Source of the DNA: Alphaproteobacteria bacterium
GTDB taxonomy: Bacteria; Pseudomonadota; Alphaproteobacteria; SHVP01
Length of the DNA: 64,000 bases
Direction of reading: 5' to 3'
NCBI GenBank assembly: GCA_040216735.1
Contig: JAVJOO010000004.1
Span: 185,396-249,395 of the forward strand
Below the pieces are notes generated by a model. It did no database searches and had not been told where the DNA came from. It saw only the letters and a program-made list of their open reading frames with translations. Below, piece after piece: positions 29,098-36,502 of this stretch; position 1 is the first letter of the stretch, and each line of letters opens with the position of its first letter. The position numbers and the translations under genes were made by a program.

Positions 29098-29859
29098 TTA
29101 CTCCAGCAGCAAGTCGCGCAATTGCGCGACCGTCGTTCTATCCATTCGCAAACCGCGGGTCAGGTAGCTATCGAGCGACGTGTGGACCTCGTGCAGGGTG
29201 TCGATCGCGGCGCGGAGGAAAACGGTGTTGGCGGCCTTCATTTGATCGCGCGCCGCTTCGGGGAGGTCGATTTGAACCCGGAGACCGCTTTCCGTCCAGT
29301 AGGTATTTGTTGCGAGATAATCCTCGATCACGGTTTCCTCGGGAACGCCCAGCGTCATCAAGATGAGGGCTGCCGCGAATCCGGTACGGTCCTTGCCCGC
29401 CGCGCAGTGAAAGACCAACGGATGATTGGCAGGGTCGGCAACCGTGTGCATCAATGCGCTATAGGCGTCTGTGTGGTCGCGCACGTAGCAGCGGTACGCC
29501 TCGCTCATATACGCCAGCGCGAGCTCGCCCGCCTCGGGGTCGCCCGCCTCGATCCGCTCCCGGTAGTTGCCGGGCACGGTGGGTCGAATCGGTAGGCTAT
29601 GAATTGTCGGCGGCGCCTGTTCTGCCCGTCGGGTGGGGAACGCCGATTGCTCCTCGGGGTGCCGCAGATCGCAAATCGTCCGCAAACCCAGGGCCGACAG
29701 GGTCGCAAGATCGCCGTCGGTCAGGCGGTCGAGCGCCCCGGAGCGAAACACCTTACCCCAACGCACCTGGCGGCCCTCGTCGGTCCGGTACCCACCGAGG
29801 TCGCGAAAATTGCTGGCGCCCTCAAGCGGTACTTGGCGTTGGTTCGTTCCGGTCGACAT
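29098..29859 (-). CDS. CX5R (tyrosine-phosphatase-type) phosphatase, paralogue 2
   Basis: The protein has 253 residues and is closely related to the protein at 22976-23752: EGASNFRDLGGYRTDEG, VFRSGALDRLTDGDLATL, catalytic loop FHCAAGKDRTG, LMTLGVPEETVIEDY, and AAIDTLHEVHTSLDSYLTRG near the C-terminus. ATG 29859 is preferred to a TTG nine bases upstream. It is convergent with the phosphodiesterase, and their stop codons are adjacent. Duplicates flanking a transporter suggest division of labour or different substrates within one pathway. No signal peptide is visible. Confidence 0.87.
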   Translation of the reverse strand: MSTGTNQRQVPLEGASNFRDLGGYRTDEGRQVRWGKVFRSGALDRLTDGDLATLSALGLRTICDLRHPEEQSAFPTRRAEQAPPTIHSLPIRPTVPGNYRERIEAGDPEAGELALAYMSEAYRCYVRDHTDAYSALMHTVADPANHPLVFHCAAGKDRTGFAAALILMTLGVPEETVIEDYLATNTYWTESGLRVQIDLPEAARDQMKAANTVFLRAAIDTLHEVHTSLDSYLTRGLRMDRTTVAQLRDLLLE

Positions 29860-29975
29860 GGCGCCCAATTTACGCCGCTGGCAATAAAAAGCGAACGACC
29901 TTTGCAGGACGCGGTGTGATTTCCTGCACGCCGCCCGTTATGCTCCCAGCCTCCAAGAACAGGAAGCTAGGGCAG

Positions 29976-30992
29976 ATGAAGGCGGTTGTACTGAAAGACC
30001 TAGGGGGGCCGAAAAGCCTGACACTGGTGGAGCGTCCCGATCCCGTCGCCGGTCCGGGCGAGGTGCTGGTGCGGCTGCGCGCCGCCGCACTCAACTACCG
30101 CGACACGCTGGTCACCACCGGCGGCTACGGTTCGCGCCAGAAAAAAACCGATCTCGTCCCGCTCTCGGACGGGGCCGGCGAGGTTGTCGCGGTGGGCGAG
30201 GGCGTGACGCGCTTCAAGCCCGGTGCGCGCGTCACCGTGAGTTTCTTTCAAAGTTGGGTCGGCGGTCGCCCGACCCAGGCGTTGCTCGACGACGATCTTG
30301 GCCGCGCCCATGACGGAACCCTGTGCGAGCTTCGAGTCTTTAAGGAATCCGGTCTCGTTCCCACGCCCGATGCCCTGTCGGATATCGAGGCAGCCAGTAC
30401 GCCGTGCGCGGGTCTCACCGCGTGGACCGGGATCGTGACGATGGGCGCGACCCAACCGGGCGACGTCGTGTTGGTCCAGGGGACCGGCGGCGTCTCGTTG
30501 TTCGCGCTGCAATTCGCCAAGCTCGCCGGTGCCGAGGTGATCGCCACCTCGTCGAGCGACGCGAAACTCGCCCGCGTCCGCGACCTCGGGGCCGATCACA
30601 CGATCAACTATGTTGCCGATCCCGATTGGGGCAAGACCGCCTTTGAGCTGACCGGTGGTCGCGGGGTGGATCACATCATGGAGGTGGGCGGCGCCGGCAC
30701 CATGAAACAGACGCTGCGCGCGATCCGGCCGGGTGGCATGGTCAGCTTGGTCGGCGTTCTCGCCGGGGCCAAGTCGGACCTGCTGATCCCGTTGATCGGG
30801 TCGCGCAACATCCGCTTGCAGGGGGTGACCGTGGGCACGACCGAGGGGCTCGCGACGATGCTACGCGCCATGGCATTGCACGGGACCAAGCCCGTGATCG
30901 ACCGCGTCTTCCCGATGGAGCAAGCGAGCGAAGCCTACGAACACCTCATGGCGGGGCGCCATTTCGGCAAGGTCTGCATCGAGATTCCGTGA
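29976..30992 (+). CDS. zinc-independent quinone oxidoreductase-like alcohol dehydrogenase
   Basis: Medium-chain dehydrogenase/reductase of 338 residues. The N-terminal GroES-like fold is followed by a Rossmann NAD(P) site VLVQGTGGVSLFALQFAK. Typical zinc-binding cysteine clusters are absent, which favours the quinone oxidoreductase/reductase branch. ATG 29976 starts the first strand MKAVVLKDLGG; the open frame upstream has atypical composition. The methyltransferase gene follows after 72 bp and the ThDP gene after that, all on one strand. Confidence 0.87.
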   Translation: MKAVVLKDLGGPKSLTLVERPDPVAGPGEVLVRLRAAALNYRDTLVTTGGYGSRQKKTDLVPLSDGAGEVVAVGEGVTRFKPGARVTVSFFQSWVGGRPTQALLDDDLGRAHDGTLCELRVFKESGLVPTPDALSDIEAASTPCAGLTAWTGIVTMGATQPGDVVLVQGTGGVSLFALQFAKLAGAEVIATSSSDAKLARVRDLGADHTINYVADPDWGKTAFELTGGRGVDHIMEVGGAGTMKQTLRAIRPGGMVSLVGVLAGAKSDLLIPLIGSRNIRLQGVTVGTTEGLATMLRAMALHGTKPVIDRVFPMEQASEAYEHLMAGRHFGKVCIEIP

Positions 30993-31064
30993 TCCCGCGC
31001 CGCTTCGGTGGACCGGGGCGCCGCGGGACCGTAGACTTTGCGGGTCAACTAGGGGAGGCCCGCC

Positions 31065-32261
31065 ATGAAACAGCCCTTTGCCCATCCGATGATGCCGCTG
31101 GCCCAGCACGACGAATTGGCCCGCCAGGAATTCGTCGTCGATCTCAAGATCCACATGGAAGAGCAGGTCTACCCCGTCGATGCGGCGGTGTACGAAAAGA
31201 AGGCGCTACCGGCATTCAAGAAGGAGGCCGGGCGCGCGCCGCGGGACCACCACGAAGTGCGCAAGCTGATGGAGCGCGAGCCCTCCACCAAGATGTGGAG
31301 CGCCATGGCGCGCACCATTCAGGAGATGCTGTGGGACGGGGTCGGTGAGAGCGTCCAGCGTCAGCTCCCTGACTTGATTGCCCGCGCGCAAATCGCCAAA
31401 CCGCTCGGCTCGTTGACCCTCGACCCCAGTCTCAAAGTGCCGCGCTACAACGGCGAGATCGACATTCACTGCATGCCGGGCGGGTACCATACCGATCTGA
31501 CCGCCGACGACGTCTACTCGGGCGCGATCTATGATCGTGGTGCCTACTACTATGTGGCGGGTTTGTTGGGCCGGAGCGCCCACGACATCAACGATCGTCC
31601 CGACAATCCCTTTGGGCTCTTTCTCGAGTATCAAGGCCGGGCCACCATTGCCTACATCAAGAGCCGCTATCCCGACCTGAAGCCGCGCCGCATTCTCGAC
31701 ATGGGCTGCACCATCGGCGGATCGACCTTGCCCTATACCGAGGCGTTTCCCGAGGCGGAGGTTTATGCCATCGATGTCGGTGCGCCGAGCCTGCGCTACG
31801 GCCACGCGCGCGCCGAATATTTGGGCAAGAAAGTCCACTTCTCGCAGCAAAGCGCGGAAGCAACCAATTTCCCCGACGGCCACTTCGATTTGGTCGTCTC
31901 GCACGGTCTGCTCCATGAAACTGCGACGCAAGCGACGCGGAACATTCTCAAGGAGGCCAACCGCGTTCTCGCGCCAGGCGGGGTGACGATGCACGCCGAT
32001 CCGCAGTTCGACATCGGCCTCAATCTGCACGACCAGTTCATGCACGATTGGGATACCCGATATAATGCCGAACCCTATTGGGGGAAGTTGCACGACCAAA
32101 ACCCGCGCGACCTAATGCGTGGCGCAGGGTTCCCGTCGCAAAATGCGACCGCCGTATGGATGACCATCGGCCAGGACGGCAACCCGGCGTTTCCCGACGT
32201 TTGCGACGATCCCGCGGCATCGTCGCTCAATCGCGGGATCATCTTCGGCGCCCACCGCTAA
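31065..32261 (+). CDS. uncharacterised class I SAM methyltransferase with long N-terminal domain (paralogue B)
   Basis: The protein has 398 residues and is a paralogue of the product at 4937-6091. Shared landmarks are an N-terminal helical part (HDELARQEFVVDLKIHMEE), VPRYNGEIDIHCMPGGYHTD, GAIYDRGAYYYVAGL, motif I RILDMGCTIGGSTLPY, YAIDVGAPSLRYGHARAE and FPDGHFDLVVSHGLLHET. The C-terminus is longer than in paralogue A. AGGGGAGG lies about 6 bp before the ATG. It is followed after 15 bp by a ThDP enzyme. The substrate is unknown; a small carbonyl or quinone-like metabolite is possible given both neighbourhoods, but that is inference. Confidence 0.82.
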   Translation: MKQPFAHPMMPLAQHDELARQEFVVDLKIHMEEQVYPVDAAVYEKKALPAFKKEAGRAPRDHHEVRKLMEREPSTKMWSAMARTIQEMLWDGVGESVQRQLPDLIARAQIAKPLGSLTLDPSLKVPRYNGEIDIHCMPGGYHTDLTADDVYSGAIYDRGAYYYVAGLLGRSAHDINDRPDNPFGLFLEYQGRATIAYIKSRYPDLKPRRILDMGCTIGGSTLPYTEAFPEAEVYAIDVGAPSLRYGHARAEYLGKKVHFSQQSAEATNFPDGHFDLVVSHGLLHETATQATRNILKEANRVLAPGGVTMHADPQFDIGLNLHDQFMHDWDTRYNAEPYWGKLHDQNPRDLMRGAGFPSQNATAVWMTIGQDGNPAFPDVCDDPAASSLNRGIIFGAHR

Positions 32262-32276
32262 GCCGAGCGGCGCGCC

Positions 32277-34028
32277 GTGCCCGCCGCTCCATCGGACACC
32301 GAATCGAACCGTCTGACGGGCGCACAGGTGGTCGCCCGCGTGCTCGGTCGCTATGGCGTGCGCACGGTTTTCGCCCTCGCCGGTGCATCGCAAACCGTGC
32401 TGCTCGACGAGCTCGACAGGGGTGGCGTCAAGATCGTCCCGAGCCGCCACGAGTCCGCCACCGTTGGCGCGGCCGATGGCTACAGCCGAATCACCGGCAA
32501 GGTCGGCGTCGCCATGATCAACGTCGACCAAGGCATGCCGAACGCGATCACCGGCATCTCGTCGGCCTTCGAGGCCTGTTCGCCGGTTCTCATCCTGGTC
32601 GGCCGTGAACCCGATACCTGGACCGAACCCGAACACCAGATCGATCACGATGAACTCGCCCTAGTGCGCTCAATCGTGAAGTGGGCCCGCACGGTGCATG
32701 CGCCCGAACGGCTCGGCGAATATGTCGATGCGGCCTGCCGCCGCGCCCTAGCGGGACGCCCCGGTCCCGTGGTGCTGTCCTTCCCCAAGGATTTTCTGAC
32801 CGCAACCGTCGTCCCCGGCACCGATCTCGATACGCCGGTTAGGGCAACGCCAAAGCCCGCGCCCCGGCCCGACGATATCGCCCGCGCCACCGACCTGATT
32901 GCCGCGGCCGAACAGCCCTTGATCCTGGCCGGTACCGGCGCGGCCCGTGCCGGGGCCGGTCCGGCGCTGCGGCGCCTAGCCCACGTGTTGCAGATCCCGG
33001 TCATGACCAATGCCATGGCGCGCGGGCTCGTGCCCGAGGACGAGGCGCTCGGGTGGTCTTGGCCGCTGGCCCAGACCGCGGCGAAGCACGCCGATCTTGT
33101 TGTTTGGCTCGGGCTCCGCATGGGTAAACGCTTCGGCTACGGTCTCGCACCGCGCTTCGATCCGGCCGCGGCGATGATCCAAGTCGATGTCCACGCCGAC
33201 GAGATCGCCCGCAACCGCCCGGTCGAGGTCGGCATGGTGGCCGACGCGGCGTTGACCGCGACCGCGCTCGCCGACGCCCTTACGGCGAGCGGCTATATCG
33301 GTCGCCCGGCGTGGCTCAAGGACGCGATGGCGGAGCGTCTGGCCGCGATCGATGCGCTCGGCCGTGCCGACAACGGCCCGATTCATCCCTACCGTATCGG
33401 CCGCGAAATCATGGCCCACATGCCGGCCGACGCGATCTTCGTCAACGACGGCGCCTCGATCCTGTCATGGATGTTCGGCGTGATGCGAATTCAAAGCGAA
33501 GGCGGCTACGCCGATCACTTCCCGCTGGGGTCGATGGGCATGGGGGCGCCGCTGGCGTTGGGCATCGCCGCCGGTGCCCGCGAAATCGCCGCTGAAACCG
33601 GCACGGAACCGAGACCTGTCGTGATGGTTACGGGCGACGGCTCTTTCGGCTTTTATCCGTCCGAATACAACGGCGCAGTGCTGGCCGGGCTAAACCGCTT
33701 CGTCACCGTCATCGCCAACAACGGCGTATGGGGCAACGAACACCATGCCCAACCGCGCCAGATCGGCCGTACCATCAACGCGACCTTCGGCGACGTGCGC
33801 TACGACGCCATCGCCCAGGGCTACGGCTGCCACGGTGAGCGGATCGAGACACCGGCCGACCTCGGCCCGGCGCTGCGCCGCGCCTTCGCCCGGCGCGACA
33901 AGCCGACCGTCCTCGATGTCATCTGTCCCGAACCCGAATCGGCCATGGCCAATCGCAATCTAGCGACGATCATCTATAGCGATGTCGAAGAAACCCGGAA
34001 GGCCCACTGGGCCGACCGATCGGGCTGA
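32277..34028 (+). CDS. thiamine-diphosphate-dependent enzyme (acetolactate synthase-like)
   Basis: The protein has 583 residues with the three-domain ThDP decarboxylase/synthase fold. The catalytic Glu is in PSRHESATVGAADGYSR, a central domain contains LILAGTGAARAGAGPALRRL, and the C-terminal ThDP-Mg motif is GDGSFGFYPSEYNGAVLAG ending near VIANN. Such enzymes decarboxylate 2-oxoacids or transfer the resulting acyl-anion. No regulatory subunit (ilvH) is nearby, so it is unlikely to be the biosynthetic acetolactate synthase. GTG 32277 is the start. It is last in a run with a quinone oxidoreductase and a methyltransferase gene. The substrate is unknown. Confidence 0.88.
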   Translation: MPAAPSDTESNRLTGAQVVARVLGRYGVRTVFALAGASQTVLLDELDRGGVKIVPSRHESATVGAADGYSRITGKVGVAMINVDQGMPNAITGISSAFEACSPVLILVGREPDTWTEPEHQIDHDELALVRSIVKWARTVHAPERLGEYVDAACRRALAGRPGPVVLSFPKDFLTATVVPGTDLDTPVRATPKPAPRPDDIARATDLIAAAEQPLILAGTGAARAGAGPALRRLAHVLQIPVMTNAMARGLVPEDEALGWSWPLAQTAAKHADLVVWLGLRMGKRFGYGLAPRFDPAAAMIQVDVHADEIARNRPVEVGMVADAALTATALADALTASGYIGRPAWLKDAMAERLAAIDALGRADNGPIHPYRIGREIMAHMPADAIFVNDGASILSWMFGVMRIQSEGGYADHFPLGSMGMGAPLALGIAAGAREIAAETGTEPRPVVMVTGDGSFGFYPSEYNGAVLAGLNRFVTVIANNGVWGNEHHAQPRQIGRTINATFGDVRYDAIAQGYGCHGERIETPADLGPALRRAFARRDKPTVLDVICPEPESAMANRNLATIIYSDVEETRKAHWADRSG

Positions 34029-34074
34029 GCCGCGTTAGCCGCGCTGCGAGATTTTCGACCGGGCTGTGACGCAA

Positions 34075-35007
34075 TTACACCGCTGCAGGGGCCGGTTTGA
34101 CGCGCGCCGCGCGTTGCAACACGAGCGTCGCGGCCAGCGCAATGGCGACGCCGGGGAGAACCCGCATCGGCGGGAGGCCCTTGCCGATGATCCAGTCGAT
34201 CGCTACCACGAGCAGCGGGTTGAGATAGTAGAACGCGGCGACGCGGTTGGGCCCGAGCTTGATGGTCGCCGCTTGGAATAGGAAGGTGCTGAGAATGGTG
34301 GTGAAGACCGCGAGGTAGACGATCCCTAGGATCACTCCGGAATCGATGGCCGCCCAATCGGTCCGAACCAGCTTGACGTTGGAAAACAGCGTCAACCAAA
34401 CGCACCCGGTCAGGACCGACCAAAAGGCGACAATCGCCGGCGGTTCCTTTCGGTGGAGCTTTTTCACCAGGGGCGGATAGGCCGCCATGACGAAACAGCC
34501 GGCGAGGAAAATCAAGTCGCCGCGATTGAACTGCAGACCTAGCAGCCGGTCGATATCGCCGCGGAAGATCACCCAGACCGCGCCAAGCATGCCGAGAACC
34601 AATGCGGTCAGCCGGTAGCGGCCCAACCGGTCGCCCAGTAATACGAAGCTGTAGACCGCCGCGATGCTCGGGATTAGCACGAAAATCGTCCCGGTGTTGA
34701 GCGCCGTGGTGTAGCGCAGCGCCTCGAACATCGACCAAAAGAATCCGGTCATGCACAGGCTGATCCCGGCATAGCCCGCCAGTGCGCGCCACCCGGGCCA
34801 GGACAGGCCGTAGCGCCACGCAACGATCGGCGCGAACAGTAGGGCGGCGACCAAAAAGCGCAGCAACGTTAGTACCGCCGGATCGAGGCCGCTGGCGATC
34901 GCCTGACCCACCGGAAAAGAGGTCGCGATCAATACCGTCGACCCCCAGATCTGGAGCTGGCCGGTCGTCGCGTCTTTGGATGGATCGGCGGGGGCGTCGG
35001 CGCTCAT
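34075..35007 (-). CDS. EamA-family DMT transporter
   Basis: Inner-membrane protein of 310 residues with about ten predicted helices in two EamA repeats. The first repeat starts TVLIATSFPVGQAIASGL and contains the typical RFLVAALLFAP. The second starts near GDLIFLAGCFVMAAYPPLV and contains GPNRVAAFYYLNPLLVVAIDW. Members export amino acids or other metabolites. It is convergent with the ThDP enzyme gene, and nothing nearby identifies the substrate. Confidence 0.9.
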   Translation of the reverse strand: MSADAPADPSKDATTGQLQIWGSTVLIATSFPVGQAIASGLDPAVLTLLRFLVAALLFAPIVAWRYGLSWPGWRALAGYAGISLCMTGFFWSMFEALRYTTALNTGTIFVLIPSIAAVYSFVLLGDRLGRYRLTALVLGMLGAVWVIFRGDIDRLLGLQFNRGDLIFLAGCFVMAAYPPLVKKLHRKEPPAIVAFWSVLTGCVWLTLFSNVKLVRTDWAAIDSGVILGIVYLAVFTTILSTFLFQAATIKLGPNRVAAFYYLNPLLVVAIDWIIGKGLPPMRVLPGVAIALAATLVLQRAARVKPAPAAV

Positions 35008-35268
35008 ATCAAGCCAGTTCGCTGCGGGTTGGGCCGGTCACAATGCGTGAACCCTGGGGTGTCGTCCAGCCACTCGTCGCGGGGCGGCGTTGCCAAAATT
35101 CCGTTGTATCGCTTCATAACAGAGGGCTAGGGCACCAAGGTCGACTCTATTGTCAGGTTTGATCCATAACGAACTGAAACAAAACATATTTTTTACTAGA
35201 CGCGAGACTCGCTTTGATTCAACATCTGGGCGCGTCGTAGCGAAAAGGCACAAGGGCTTGGATATCCG

Positions 35269-36162
35269 ATGAAAAAACTGCTCCTCTTGGCCGCGCTCCT
35301 CACGTTACCGGCCTGCGTCGCCCCGCCGGTTATTACCATGGCTTCCTTGGCTCTGAGCGGGGTGAGTTACGTCCAAACCGGCAAGACCCTTCCCGATCAC
35401 GCACTTTCCTCGGTCTCGCAGCGCGACTGCATCATGTTCCGCGCCGCAAAAGGGGAGCAAGTTTGCCAGATCGACCACGGAGACGTTGCCGCCAAGGAGG
35501 GCGCGGACACGGAAATCGCGCTCGCGGGCACGCCGATTTCCGGCGTCGAGACCGTTGCCGAGGCGATCTCGCCGACCGGCGCGGTTGCGATCGTCCCCGC
35601 CGACCCGGTGGGCCCGGTCACAGTCGCCGCGCTGGCGCCGCCGACCGTGCAGGAACTGGCGGTAGAACCACCTGAAGCCTTCGCCCCGGATCGCCGCGCT
35701 GCCAGCGACGCTATGAGGTCGTCGCTTGGTTCCGTGGCCCCAACCTCCACCGTCTCGGATGCTCTCTTTGCCGCGATGCCCTGGGACGCTGTCCCACGGG
35801 CGGTCGCCGCGTCAGGCCCCGCTGCTGGCAAATCGTCGATCGCGACCACTGCCCTACGGTCGCAGCCGGCTGCTGGGCCGCGGCGGGCCGCTTCCCCGTC
35901 GGTGGATCGTACGTTGCACCTGGTAGTCGGCAGTTTTCGCGACCGCGAGCGAGCGGTCGTTCACATCGCCAATCTGACCAACGAAGATCTACGGATCGTC
36001 GAAACCACGGTGAAGGATCGGGTTCAGTACCGCGTGGTCGCGGGTCCGTTCGCCTCGGGCGACATCAAGGCGGCGCGTGCGGCCTTTAGTGCGCAAGGCG
36101 TCAAGGGAATCTGGGCGCTCCGGTTACCCGCCGATACGCAGATCCAGGTCGCGTCGCGCTAG
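35269..36162 (+). CDS. SPOR-domain lipoprotein
   Basis: The protein has 297 residues. Lipoprotein signal MKKLLLLAALLTLPAC has its lipobox Cys at 16. A small domain with two cysteines (QRDCIMF, EQVCQID) is followed by an Ala/Pro/Val-rich linker (about 75-210). A C-terminal SPOR domain (about 215-290) contains HLVVGSFRDRERAVVHI and YRVVAGPFASGDIKAAR. SPOR domains bind denuded septal peptidoglycan, so a cell-envelope or division role is likely. The upstream 260 bp is relatively AT-rich and probably holds the promoter. Confidence 0.87.
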   Translation: MKKLLLLAALLTLPACVAPPVITMASLALSGVSYVQTGKTLPDHALSSVSQRDCIMFRAAKGEQVCQIDHGDVAAKEGADTEIALAGTPISGVETVAEAISPTGAVAIVPADPVGPVTVAALAPPTVQELAVEPPEAFAPDRRAASDAMRSSLGSVAPTSTVSDALFAAMPWDAVPRAVAASGPAAGKSSIATTALRSQPAAGPRRAASPSVDRTLHLVVGSFRDRERAVVHIANLTNEDLRIVETTVKDRVQYRVVAGPFASGDIKAARAAFSAQGVKGIWALRLPADTQIQVASR

Positions 36163-36196
36163 GGCCTCGGGGCCGCTCGATCGCCCTTCGTCGCCC

Positions 36197-36502
36197 CTAG
36201 GGAGGGCATCCCGTCTCCCGATTGTCCGAGACGTAGCGCCCGTCGCGGGTGCGGTATTTGATGACCTGGGCAACTGCCTTGGTCGGCGAGAAGGCCCGGT
36301 ACATAACGCAGCCCTCGGCGTCCGGGCCCACCGGGACCATGTAGACGTCGTCGCCGATCGCGATTGCGTTCGAGGGAATCCCTGCCGCGGGTTGAACCGG
36401 CCCGTTGCCCTTCTGCGTAGTGCCGTCCGCACCAAGGTCGTCAGCGCACGCCGCGGCCATCAGGACGGCGGCCGCCAGGCCCGCGCCTAGAAGTCGAACC
36501 AT
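36197..36502 (-). CDS. small secreted or lipidated protein of unknown function
   Basis: The protein has 101 residues. A hydrophobic signal (VRLLGAGLAAAVLMAAACAD) has a lipobox-like Ala-Ala-Cys. The mature part has two more cysteines (EGCVMYRAF and ETGCPP) that could form a disulfide, and a basic/aromatic strand (VIKYRTRDGRYVSDN). Its start overlaps the end of the subtilisin autotransporter gene by 16 bp on the same strand, so it is co-transcribed and may be an accessory to that protease. No family is recognised. Confidence 0.7.
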   Translation of the reverse strand: MVRLLGAGLAAAVLMAAACADDLGADGTTQKGNGPVQPAAGIPSNAIAIGDDVYMVPVGPDAEGCVMYRAFSPTKAVAQVIKYRTRDGRYVSDNRETGCPP

